64,000 bases of DNA, taken from the NCBI GenBank assembly GCA_013399115.1, contig VXAA01006441.1, forward strand, positions 372,001 to 436,000, read 5' to 3'. The DNA is from Anseranas semipalmata (taxonomy: Eukaryota; Chordata; Aves; Anseriformes; Anseranatidae). Positions 1-12,135 of the stretch are shown here, one piece after another. Every line of letters begins with the position of its first letter. Within the stretch, counting starts at the first letter, position 1. The position numbers and the translations under genes were made by a program. Under the pieces are notes generated by a model. The model was not told the DNA's origin. It did no database searches and saw only the letters and a program-made list of their open reading frames with translations.

Positions 1-1165
1 TGTGTAACGTGTAATTGTACAGAGCAATGAAGCTAGTGTTCTGCATCGGCTTTCTGCTTTTCTCTCCGTATGCCTGTGTCAGTATTCTCCCACACCGATA
101 TGCTTCATCTATGACTCAAGAGCCTCCTGAGACCTCCCTCACCTGTCCGAATGCTCCTGGCATTTAGTGCCCCTGTCCCATCAGACCTATCAATTGCTAT
201 TTTTCCATCAGCAACCCCAGAGGGGAGGAATTTACCTCCTCTCCTTTTCATTTTCATTGCATTGTACGAGGGAGTAATTAGACACAGAGCCCCATGTCAG
301 AGCCCGAGGACGAAGTCCCATCATGTGCCCTCCGTGGGAAAGCAGCCCTTCCCGCCCCTCTGATCACTGTGTTGGATGAAACAGAAAAGCTTAGGCCCTC
401 CTGGCATCAGCTGTCCCTGGAATATCGGCAGGTTTTTTGTTTGATGTTGTTTTCCTAACTGCTGCGTGAATCCAGAACACATTCCCTAGGTCTGCAAGGT
501 GAGGGGTTGTGAATAAGTGGAAAAGGCTATGCAAACTCCTCTGGGACAAGAGAAGTGATCTCAAGACCTGTCCACTGAAACCCAGGGAAGATATTCTCTG
601 TAAAAGTCCTCCAGCAAAGGCTGAGATCTGTCGATCTGTCCCTGGGAAAAGGGATGGTTTTATATCCATGCAAAATTTTAAGTGGGGAAAAGGAGAGCCT
701 AGAAAGCCCAAGGGCATTCCTCGTGTAATTATCAGGAATCTGAAATGTTGCCCAGAAAAGGAATGAGGCAAGATGCAGAGGGAGAAATGATACCTTTCGT
801 TAAATTAGCCGAGCAGACTGGTTGCAGCACAACAGAGGAACAGAAGAAAGACAGTCAGCTCCCAGGCACACCAGCCCTTCTGCAGGTCTGAGACAAGGAT
901 GGCAAACTTGACAAACACATCTCCTGCCTTCCAGCACAGCAAAGACCCCAGGCATCAGCCTGAATGCTACAATTATGAAAATATTGCCCTTAATGGTTTT
1001 GCAAACATCACTTGCAAGAAGTGGGATCAAGCCTAAGAAGTCAGCAGGAGAAAAACTGATTGGGTAGAAATTACATAAAGTGAGGGTCAACACCTTTTCT
1101 ATTTTCTCCATCAGGATTTAAAAAGAAATAAAGTCTGGGATATAAAGGCCAGCAGCAAGAAAGAA

Positions 1166-1200
1166 GTTTTGTTTTGTTTTGTTTTGTTCTGTTTTGTTTT
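1166..1200 (+). repeat. (GTTTT)n simple repeat
   Basis: Seven GTTTT-like units in a row, one with a T-to-C change. Confidence 0.9.
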
Positions 1201-4200
1201 TGTCAGCCAGCAGTAAACAACAGACATCTTTCAGAAAATGAGACATGTCCCAAGGAATTTGAGATGGATCATTGCCTTTTATGAAACATAAGATGTGTCT
1301 GGAAGTTAACACTGAAAATTAGAATGCAGAGAATAGGCAGACCACAGAAAAACATCATTATGCGCGATGTATTGACTTTCCCTTCGTTGTGGGGAAAACA
1401 GCATTATTGTTTAGGTAAGTGAATGGGAATTCAAATGGGAGACCAAATCCACCTTGCATCTTGTTTTTCGGACATGATGAAATTTGCTGTAATGTCCTGT
1501 ATTATTGCATTATGCATTACTGCCTGGAGAAAAGTTTCTCCCCAAACAAGCAGATGAAAATATTTTAAGAGAGATCACAAAGGAGCTTAGAGCAATGAGC
1601 AAACACCAAATAGGCAGCACAAGCGTGATTAAATTGTCTCTGCCTGCTCCCTCGTTCAGAGAGGGATGAGCTGGGAAAAACACGGTTATTTGCAGAAGAA
1701 ACAGATTCCTATCATGACAAGAACAGGGAGAAAACTGCTTTGAATTTTCTCTATGCCTTTTGTGCAACAAATTCTCCAACACAAAGACTTAAAACTCCCA
1801 CATGCTAGAGTGCTATCACATTACTATTTCCAGAGACAGCAGTCTGTGTTTAGATGGTTTTGTTCTCCATACCTCCCTTCCCTGCTTCATGTGCTCTTTA
1901 TTTACAGTCATCTACCTCTCGGTTAACAAATTACTGTGTTACATGAAGGGGAAGACTGGCTTTCCGAGAAAGGACTTGTGCTGAGCAGAGCTGAAGTGGG
2001 TGGCTTATGCTAGGAGATATTTCCTTGGCCGTTTGCACAACATTTGCAGCCCCGGGAGGACAGCCTGTGTGAGCCTCAGGCACTGGTGTTGCTGCCATGC
2101 CCAGGCTGGTGCCTGCCGAGGGGTGGCTTTGAGTGCCAAGGCAGCTGAAGAGCTGTGTCACAGTGCTGTCCCCACTCTGCGGGCAGCCCTGGTGGCACAG
2201 TGTGGTGGTGGATGGTGGCGTGAGATCAGGAACCGACACCCGTGCTGCAACTTCTCAACCTGGTTTTACGGCTGAACTGGAGGCACACGTAACCATGCCC
2301 CATATTCAGCAGAGGGAGCTCGGAGATTTCAGGTCACCTACTTTCCAAGGCCGCCCACCTCTGTTCTCGTGGCCCTGCAGAGAAGAAGGAGTTGGACATC
2401 TCTTGTATGCAGCCTGATTATCCCGAAGTCAGCCAGAATCTGGTCCTTGGTTTTGCTGTGCTGCTGTCCCCGGGCGAGCAGTGGGGATGCTGCTGCATCC
2501 TCCTGGCAGCCCCAGCAGCAGCCACCTCTCCCTGCCCTCTCCCAGGGGACCTGACCTTAGCACGCGTCCTCCCCACTGCCACCTCCCAGCCTCTCACTGT
2601 CTCCTTTGTGTTAATCTATCCGGGAGGTTTATCAGATGGTTTGCAGTAACCTGGCATTTGTACTGACAGCGAGCCCTGTAAATGTGTAAGAGACAGCCTC
2701 AGATTTCATAGTGTCATTTTGGCCTTTTTTAGAGATTTGTTATTCTTTTTTTTTGTCCCTGAGAATAGGTTCTGTTTGTGTCAGTGATAAGTCCAGCCAG
2801 GGCAACTCTCGGATAAGTCAGAAAATATGCAAACAAGAAAGATTTGGAGGAAGGCAAGATATTTTTCTCAAGGTTTGTGTGTTTTTCTGAAAGGCTGAAG
2901 ACTACTAAAATCTTTACCTTAAGCAAAAGTTAATGTGTGTAACTTAAGATGAAAAGAGATCAAATGCTCCAGCCACAAGACTCTGGGGCTGTTGAAGTTT
3001 TTTCCTTTCAAATCATGATTTTAACACATTCTTCAGTGTAAACCTGTTTGTCTCTCTCTGTGGTCCATTAAAGGGAACCCCAATTTCCTGCTGAAGACGT
3101 CCTACAAATATAACCAGCCTTAAAGAAGGCAGAGACACTGAAAGGACAGTTTTCTGGGGACAAAGAGCATTGTGTATTGCTCAGCGGTGGTTTAGAGGTT
3201 TGCTCCCTTTTCCTTCTCCCATTCATTTGCAATGTTGTGTCTTCCCTCCTGGACATTAGCAATAAACTAACACCTCAGAGATGAAGCGAGTGATTGAAAA
3301 ATCATGAAGGTCTTTGCTGGAAAGCCTTGACTCACTGCCAGCAAAATACCTTCCACTGCAATTGAATATCAGCTTGCATTTGGATATTTGATGGAATCTG
3401 GCTGAATTTAAATGGAACTGTAGCTGGGAGAGGAATAATGCTAAGGCAATCTGTGGTAATGATCCCAAGTAGTGCCGTTTGCAGAACGACACTGTTACTC
3501 ACTGTGTATTGCTGCCGCATTGTTAATGAGACCTCTGAACACGCCGAGCCTATTAATGATGGGGAGAAGCCTGCAGGGGGCTGAGCACCCGCAATTTTCG
3601 GAGGCCCTCGACACGCATCCTCTGTGCCAGCTGCGGGCGTTTCCCCACAGCCTCCAGCACCCAGGGGTTGCCTCCTCCTTGCATCGTCCCCAGCTCTGCT
3701 CCTGGGAGCCCTCCCGAACCCACTCCAGTGTGCAGAGAGTGGGATTGTGAACAGCCTGATATTTCGGCGGTTTGAGCTGATCTGACTTGGCTAGGAATGG
3801 GCCAGCAAATGCTCACAGCAGCAGTTCAGCTGGCTTCAGCGTGGGCAGCATCACAAGCCCTGTCCCACAGCGGGGCTCTGCTCCAGCATGGCTGTAGAAG
3901 CAGAAAGGCAGGATCTCCTCTCTCCTCCAACGGCTTCTAAAATGGTTTTGCCTGCAAGCCACTGATCCCTCTGCAGTTAAACAGTTTTATCTTCTTCTGC
4001 TGTGACAGTTCTTCCTCCTGTTCCCTCACTGCCATGCAGCTGCCAGAGCCAAAGGCAGGTCACTTAATGACCTCCCCCCAAAACAAACAAACAAAAACTC
4101 ACCTGGCTCAGCGGAAGATGCTAAGACTAAACCTGGAGCTAAAGCTGACCCAAAGGTCATCTCTGAAGCCCTGCAATTGTTGAAGATGTGCATGATTCAT

Positions 4201-5305
4201 CTCTAAGCTGGGTGAGATGCTACGGAGGTTACAGAGCCAGAGGAAAGCACAACGGGTGAGGTGGCAAGTGCTACCAGAAAGCTTCCTCGAAGCAAGGAGG
4301 AGGCACAGCAGAAAGTTAATCACTGCTCTCAAGCAGCTGCCTTCACGCCAAGTGAAGAAGAAATGTTGGGCTGTCACCACTTCCCCCCGCACTGCTGGGG
4401 GGCATTGGCAGGAGAAGAAAGCGGACATCTCCTCAGAAGCTCACACCGATCTTCTATTTGTGTCCCCGTTGAATGGCGCTTCCTGCCGTTCCCCATCCCA
4501 CAGGTGTTCCTGATGGTGCGTGCTGTCTGAGCACTTGACCCCACCCCAGAGTGGGTGGTGGTGGAGGCCCTTTCAAAGAGCTGTCACCAAGCCAAAGGGA
4601 AAAAGACTTGATTTTCCCATTTCTTCTCCTCGTCTCCATTCAGCATTCAGTGCCGCTGGTTAAACTGATGAGCAGCAGATGAGACAGGGGGCTGTTTCCA
4701 TTTGGATTTCGTTAATGGCACTGTAAATAGTCATGGTAGATTTTTTTACTCCAGCTTTCCCCAGATGCAGGAGAGGATGAAACCACTGCAGTGACAGGCC
4801 CGGAGGGAGATGCTCTTATCTCACATGATGGAGTGCTTGTGCCAGACCTGCAGATGTGAGCAGGACACCGCAGCCCCTGGGGCTGTAGAGGGACCAGAAC
4901 ACTGAGTGCAGGGGACACGGTTAGGAACAGGGACAGAAACTAATCCTAAACAGCAAGCAGGAGTGAGCAGGCATGATCTCCACAGGTGCTGACTGTGTTT
5001 CAGAACAAAAAAACTCAGAGATTATAACTGAATTTAAAAGATCAAGTGGCAAAAGTTCTTCCATTTTAGGTGGCTGCATAAAACAGAAGAGAAATTGGGC
5101 AGATCCTCGCCCGCTGCAGCTCCAGCGGGTATAAAGCTGCTTGTCGCAGGACATGGACAAGCCTTTTGCTCTGGGGGGCCAGAAGGAAACATGTCCATGG
5201 AGCAGGTCACTGCTGGACCTACTCCCTGCTGGGCTTCCCAGCATCCTCTGGATTTTCTGGCTCTGCCCTTGCCTGAAACAGGGTCTGAGATGCAGCAGGT
5301 CCTGG

Positions 5306-5341
5306 TCTGACTGACCTGACAGCTCTGACTGACCTCACAGC
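5306..5341 (+). repeat. 18-bp tandem duplication
   Basis: Two adjacent copies of TCTGACTGACCTGACAGC occur; the second has C for G at one position. Confidence 0.85.
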
Positions 5342-5757
5342 CAAAGCATAACCTTTCTGACAGCAGTGACCATTTAAACCCAAATTTTGTTCTCAGAATC
5401 TTCGTTAAGTTAAAGAAGAAATCATTATTGGACCAGATTCGGAGGAGTAACATTCACTCTGGAATTATAATACAGATTGTAGCCTTCTACAACCCCATGG
5501 GGCATTTATTCAACCTTGGCCCTCAAAATGGATCATCAAGCTCCCATCCCAAGGTATTTCTACTAGCTTTCAAATACAGATGAACATTGTATAAAGATCC
5601 CCAGTTTGCCTTGAAGTAATTGATTTATCACTTAATAACACCCTTGCTGTGATGGGGCGAGAGGAGGCAGAGCCCTAGCAATAGTTCCTTTGTGCTGTCA
5701 GTATAAATTAGAGCTAAAGACATTACTCTTTAACCACAAGATTTGGGGGTTGTGTTC

Positions 5758-5780
5758 TTTTTTTTTTTTTTTTTTTTTTT
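5758..5780 (+). repeat. Poly-T tract (23 bases)
   Basis: An uninterrupted T run. It could be the A-tail of an old minus-strand retrocopy, but no parent sequence is recognisable next to it. Confidence 0.9.
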
Positions 5781-8257
5781 GCAAGTGCAATTTTCAGCTG
5801 ACAAAAGGTATTTTTTGCACAACAGACTCTTTCCTGTTTAGGGTTTCATTCCACACAGTTTTTGCAGCCTTGCTGCCCTCTGAATCTCCTAAAGGCAGCA
5901 GCATGCAAGGGGAGAGGGAATCAAACTACAGGAGAGAGATTTCTGCTTTCTGCTCTGTAAATTGCAACAGACAGACAGCTATAGATAATAATTTTAGGGA
6001 AAAGGCTCATCAGTTTATACTCCACTTTCTGAAAAACTGAGGTTTCAATAGACCCAGGGAAAGGAAAAATAAAAGTAAAGAAATCTGTTCTACTTTATCA
6101 TTGGAGAGGAGAGAGCTGACTTCAGGTGTTTGTAAGAGTCACATGAAGCTCCAAGACAGATTCAAGTGTGAAGAAGGAGCTATACTTCTCAGGTACAAAC
6201 CATCTTATTTCTACTAGGCTATCACCCTAGTCTGGGCTGCTGAAACCTGAATTAAGAACACATCAGATCTGTAGAGAGGAAAAGTTTTCAGCAGAGAGGT
6301 TTCTAACTTCTTCAGGGATGCCCTGATGGGCAAAAGCACAGTAGACAATGGTGATATCCATTGTCCGCACAATGTGTAAGTCCTGATGTTACATATAAGC
6401 TGTCTGGGCACAAAATCTGGCCCAAGGATCCTGCAGATCCAGGGGTTGCTCCCAGCCAACTGTGGCTCTGTTTTCTGCCCATGTTTCCATGCATCCTTCC
6501 CTGGGAGCAAGCTGGTGATGGCCTGTACAAGTGTTCAGATGGAGCCAGCAGCAAGACCAGGAAGGGGGGACCACACCTGAGTTTCATAATTTGGGCATTG
6601 CCTAAATGTGCTGTAGATTCATTTCTCTGAAAGTATGTTACAGACAATAATATTCTAATATTGAAATACAGCTATGGGTAGAAAGAGTGGTATCAGGATC
6701 TATCTAAAGCCAAGAGCTCTTAATCTCCTGCCTGGCTGCAGACAGAAACATCGTGCTGCGGTTTTGGGTACAATTTGGTCATCCAAGGGAACGAGAGTGC
6801 CACATTGGCAGACTGCTGTTTTCATGCAGAGAAGCTGAATTAATATGAGTAGTATGCTACAAATAAAGGAGGCCAAGCCTAGACCAGGGATTTTCCACAG
6901 CTGGAGACTTCTGTCTCTTTTTATCTTGCAGCTCATCATTAACTTGAGTTTTGTCTTTTACATTCAGCTTCTGAGAAACTCACATGAATTGAAGACTTGA
7001 TAGTACCTGAGTTTACCTAGCCCAAGACTCAAAGGTAGCATCAGTCAGCCTATGTTTTCTTTGGGCTGAACAGGAAAAAATGAACCCAAACTCTATCAAG
7101 TAATATAACCCAGTGCTTATGGGGTTAACTTGCTATGGCATAAAGAATCATAGAGGGAAGAAAGATTTATTTATAAGTTAACATTTTTACACACACACAT
7201 GCATAAACTCATTAAATTGCTAGAATGTATATTGGGAACATTTAATACATTCTTCAACAGCAGAGAAATATCTGTTCAGCTCACGAATTCATCACCAGTG
7301 AGAGATAAAGAGCTTTTTGCTGTAGGATGCAGCTCCTGGTGAAGGAGAAACTAGAAAACCACACTCTTCTTGATATTAAGGCTAGACCAAGAATGGGAAA
7401 ACTCAGTTAACCCTTGTTGTTTTTGCTAGGCATGCCTATAAGAAACCATACTAAAATTACTATAGAAAGGTAAAGGCATTCTAAGTAGAAACAAAAACAC
7501 AGAATTTATGTTCTTTACTACTATTAATAAAGAATTTGTTCAAAGTAAAACTTTTCCAACATTTTGTTAGACTTTTTTTACTCACAATCACTTTGGTCTG
7601 GCAGAACAGAGTGAAAAAATCTTGGGAAAATCTTTCAAAACATTTTTTTCTAGAAATGATTTAATTTACGTATCCATTTACCATTATTGCTGTGTATGCT
7701 GCAGTATTTTTAGGCTACCTTATTCCAATGGTTAACTAATTCATTTGTATTAACATCATTTCTTTATTTTTATTGTGATTCAGGTCACAATGGTCTTCTA
7801 AATATTTCCTCAAAATCACTTTGGTTTTCAGTAACTTTACTGATATTTTATCCATACCCTCAATGTCAAAGTTGCCTAGTCTCAGAAATGACCTACCAAA
7901 ATTTTTGCACTCAGTACACATTTTAACCAGCAAATTAACAATTAACAAGCATTCAAGCTGTTTTACCCAAGTAACAAATAAAAATACTTTTTTTTTTTTC
8001 CTCTGTATCAAAATAACTTGTTTTGCATGGGGGGGTAGAAATAAAGTCCTAAAGATGATTTTACTGGTCTCTCTGATATTCAACCCACTCCCACCCCCTC
8101 TTCCATTTGGTCTTGCATGGAAAACACTATTTGTTAATAAAGATTTTTTTATTAATTCAGAGATATAGATTGGTATGTCAACGAGCAGTTTGGTACTGTG
8201 AAAAAGGAAATACAAACCTTATTCAATTTTTTTTTGCCCTGTAGGTGAAAGAGATAT

Positions 8258-8293
8258 TTTCTTTTTTTTTTCTTTCTTTTTTTTTTTTTTTTG
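8258..8293 (+). repeat. T/C-rich low-complexity tract
   Basis: T runs are interrupted by single C residues. The strand is pyrimidine-only over about 30 bases. Confidence 0.85.
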
Positions 8294-8940
8294 AAGTTCT
8301 GTATGTTCTTAAAGACACTTCACAGATAATTGAGTATTTCCCTCCCTGCACTAATAGGACAGTCATTTCAAACCGATGAAGTTGAAGGAGAAGCTCCACT
8401 CTTTTATGAGCTGCTGAAGAATGCGCCATGCCATCCAACTTCAAACATTCAGTTAAAAACATAATTAAGCCACTATCTAAGTAATAGCAATGATCTCTTG
8501 TATTTTCCTAGATGCTTTCATCCCTGCAAGTAATATATCTGAGAACTCGCAGATCTTCTCCTGTCTCCCTTCCTCAAAAGAAATTAAATAAAAACCACTT
8601 GCTTTGATGAGATAATTTATTCATTATTTATTTATTCATCTATTTAACTATTTTTATTTTTAATTTAATTTACTAACTATTTATTAATAGGATAATTAAA
8701 AAAAAAATGCATAGAGGCCAGTTTATCATCTGAAATCCAAGATGTGCTTCTTAGCCTCTACATTTTGCTAAAGTATGCAAAAACTCTCCAGACCTGCAGT
8801 GTTTTCTTTTTTTTTTTTTCCCCCTCCTTTCAGTACAGGAGGCCTCCCTTTTCCTCTCTTTTTCTTTAAATTAACACATCTTTAGGGACAGGGCTGTGAG
8901 CGCTCACTGAAGAACCTTGACTGCAGACAGAAGCCCTGAA

Positions 8941-9020
8941 AGGCGTAGGTGGGCAGCAAGGCGAGCGTCAGCGCATCCGCACGTCGTGTTGGTAGCCAGC
9001 CCACACGCCGGTGGCATCTG
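8941..9020. other. Isolated CpG-dense islet
   Basis: About nine CpGs occur in about 75 bases (for example cgagcgtcagcgcatccg and acgtcg) within otherwise AT-rich, CpG-poor DNA. No gene or promoter motif is recognisable. Confidence 0.6.
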
Positions 9021-11157
9021 TTCATCTCTTCAGTTAAGCTTGTCTCTCCCTGCAGTCCCCGGGAGAATGATGCCTTAATGCAAGCAGACCCAGAAAAATC
9101 AATATAAAGTGTGCCCCCTTCTATTTTATTTATTTCTTTGCTTTTATCTTTTTTAAGGGAAGAGAAAAAAAATCTCTCTTGCTTGTTCATCCCTTGTGAG
9201 GGATTTTAAGGTAATCCTTCATCAACTCTCCTTACAACCACAAGAAAAAAATCTCTCTCTCTCATTCGTAGTTCAGGCAACTGAAGCATGAAATGGGAAA
9301 TCTCATCCACAGTGGAGATCAAATGTGTCACCTTATTTATTAATTCTATGATCAGCTGAAAACTTTGATTCAATGGACAACACCAGCCAGTTTATTAAAA
9401 CCAGAGTGTTTTTGATAAAAAGCAAGAATAAGGGCTAGTTCTGGAGAGGTTGCTGAGGATCTCCTTTTGATTATTTACACAGAGATTTAATGACAAAATT
9501 TGTTTAAAAACAAGAAAGAAAGAATGACAATGAACAAAACCAGAAGCCTTTGTGTCCCTTTCCCTCTGGTGGGAAGCTTGAAGTGTTTTCCCTCCCTCTC
9601 TGCCAAGTCTCTCATCATGGCTTTGGTCACATCTTACACAGCCCCATGCCTCAATTTGCAGATTGTGGAGAGGTGTAGCCGAGATTTATGTGACTCTCAG
9701 TTTGATTTCACTAAGCTGTTGTCATGGCATGGTGGTTTGAGACCCTGAAGTCCTGGCTTCAAGGTGTCACTGAAATAATATGAACAGAATTTAAATATTT
9801 GCAAAGTGCTCACATAGTGCTTTGAGCTCTCCAGCACTGTGGAAACGTCTGGTATTTTCTTTGTAGAAGGGGTTTGCATGTATCTGAACATTTAAAAACT
9901 TGCAAGAAAGGGAGAAGTCACCACAACCAGAAACAGAGGACAGACTAGAAAAGGACTTTTGTGTCAAAACTAAATTCCTCTGAAATGAACTTTAGTAACT
10001 TTCATAAAAACATCTTTACTCTCGCTGGGACTTGCAAACCCGTTATTGCACAATATCTACACATTGTGGCTAAAAAATAGTGGTCTACTAATGCTGAGAC
10101 ATATCATCCACCTAAGTAAATTTCCCATTTTCCTGGGAACTACCGGAGTAAGAATTTTTGACGTCTGATTCTAATCTCTGTAGTTTGACACCATTAGCAC
10201 AGCACCTAATTGTATCTGGTAGCCCTGGAAAAGATCTTGGTGCTCTAACTGGCAATGGCAAAGTGTGTTGAGGTCCTGGCAAAACCACAGCCTTGTGAGA
10301 GAAAACAGAATTAGCAGGTACAGGCTTGTGTGGAATAGAAAGGATTACTGAAGAGCAAAATTAAGATACCCTGTTACCATGAAGAAATCTCCTGTGAGAC
10401 TTCTAAGCAATAGCCAAAGGTTCCTGGTAACATATTTATTGGAAAGCTGGCCTCACATATTATTTAGCTGTATTTGGGAAACAGAACACGTAAGCACTAT
10501 CTTTCAAAATCTACATTTTCCTCTTTTCCAGAGCAAACATAAGGCATCTTGCACATGGAACCAGCATCATATAAATCACTCAAAACTTGCAAAAATACTC
10601 CTGTTTGCGGGAGCATAGTGAAGGAGCTCCCTATGTAACACTGTAGCCTGAGGTCTCAGATACAAAATCAGAATAGTAAAAGCAGACAGACGGTATCAGG
10701 CACAGACTTAAGTGGTTAATCATGTCCCACTGTTATGTCCCCACTTCAAGAAGGATGCTGAAAAATTAAAGAGTGTTCAGAAAATAAGTGAAGACTGAGC
10801 AACCTGCTACCTGTTTAAAAATAAGGCATCTAATCTGTTTAGGGTATTGCTGATGAGCCTAGAGGGCAACACATCATCATCTCTAACAGCTGCAGAAGGA
10901 AGAAAAACTCAAAAGTGAGGGCTGTTCAGTGTCGTAGGCAAGAGCAAATAAAATCAAACAGCTAAGAGCTGAATTTGGATCTGTCTGCCCTCTGACTAAG
11001 AGATGGTTGTTAAACAACGTGGCCACTAGCAACATTTCCCCAGGGTCATTAGTGGATTATCCGGTGATGGATATGTTTTAATTAAGAGTGGACTTATTTT
11101 CCAAACCTCTGATCTTCATCCAGATGTTAATTCAGAGAAGTTTTCAGGTCTGTTTTA

Positions 11158-11216
11158 TGCAGGGGAATTGACTAAGATGATCTCAGCAGTCCCTCCTGGT
11201 ATGATAATCCATGAAC
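11158..11216 (+). repeat. Possible degraded CR1 LINE 3' end
   Basis: The string 'gactaagatgatctcagcag' followed by 'tccctcctggtatgataatc' keeps the order of the avian CR1 3' end, roughly 'gactagatgatctcnnnagg' followed by 'tcccttccaaccc' and 'attctatgattct'. Identity is low and no second repeat unit of the tail is present. Confidence 0.35.
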
Positions 11217-12084
11217 CTTATCAATAATTTACGCCATGGCTCCAGACTTCACCATGGAATAACATAGGCAAAGGATGTGATGAAGAGGAACAAATCTAGC
11301 CCTGATCTTTGCTGAAAGCTGCTCTTTTAAGTGGAATTGCATATAATGGTTGATTGACCCAGCCCCCCTCCTTGGGCCACCATTTAATCATCTAGAGGGA
11401 AAACACAGGCTGACATCAGAGATGTGCACATATGCAAACCAACCTGTTTTATGACTATGAGGCAATTAAACTCATAGGTACAAAACAATTATGCTTTTAA
11501 GTTTGCTTCTTTCCTTAAAGAGAAGCCTGTAGCATTTAAAAATGCATGTTTATAATCGGAATGCAGTTGTTTTTTTGTGATGTTTAATGGATGTGGGGCC
11601 AGAGGGTTAACTGAGCTGTGGGATGGATTTACAATAGGCATCAAAAAGAGCATGAATGAGTCCCAGTTTGACAGCTTGTAGATAAACTGTAGATGGGAGA
11701 CATAATTTATATGTATTTTAAAAATTCAACAACAGCAAATAATTCAAGGGACTCTAGCCAGCTGGTCTTCCTTCTAAAACTGGATATGGAAAGCAGGGAG
11801 TCTCTGCACAGCAACGATGACATGCAGAAGCCTTCTATATAAATTTACACATTTTTCAAGCCTTTGTGGAATAGTAAACTACAATCTAGCCAGCCTGGGG
11901 CAGCCTGCTGTAATTGTTATGATTTGTTTTCCAGATACAGTACAAATTCCTTGGTAATCTTTCCTGAATTTTAATAAGGGGAAGGGAAGACTTAATTAAA
12001 GAGTCCTTTGTACAGTTCTATAGTGACTGCCATCTGCGAGTGCTTCAGTTCTGTGTCTTATCTCCATCGTGCAGCCCACACTTT

Positions 12085-12135
12085 CACCTTTGTAGACAGT
12101 AGTGGTAGCTGAGGCTCAAGGAGTGAAATAACCAA
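12085..12135 (+). repeat. Possible MIR-like SINE trace
   Basis: The 'gctgaggctcaaggagtgaa' stretch resembles the MIR core 3' segment 'actgaggctcagagaggtta'. It is short and the call comes from memory of the consensus. Confidence 0.3.

Larger units (their letters stand above)
1..8934. other. Intergenic, no gene recognised
   Basis: I see no gene in this block. It contains a GTTTT repeat (1166-1200), an 18-bp tandem duplication (5306-5341), a 23-T run (5758-5780), T/C-rich tracts (about 8258-8293) and a very AT-rich segment (about 8600-8700). Open frames up to 159 codons (7736-8215, minus) and 139 codons (5034-5453, minus) match no family I know. AT-rich blocks around 3350-3540 have the look of conserved non-coding DNA, but that cannot be shown from one sequence. 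Confidence 0.7.

Noticed and set aside
5034..5453. 139-codon minus-strand frame
   Set aside because: No recognisable domain and no splice context; several other frames overlap it on both strands.
7141..7165. 'agaatcatagag', like the CR1 LINE 3' terminal repeat
   Set aside because: Only one unit is present and no CR1 sequence precedes it.
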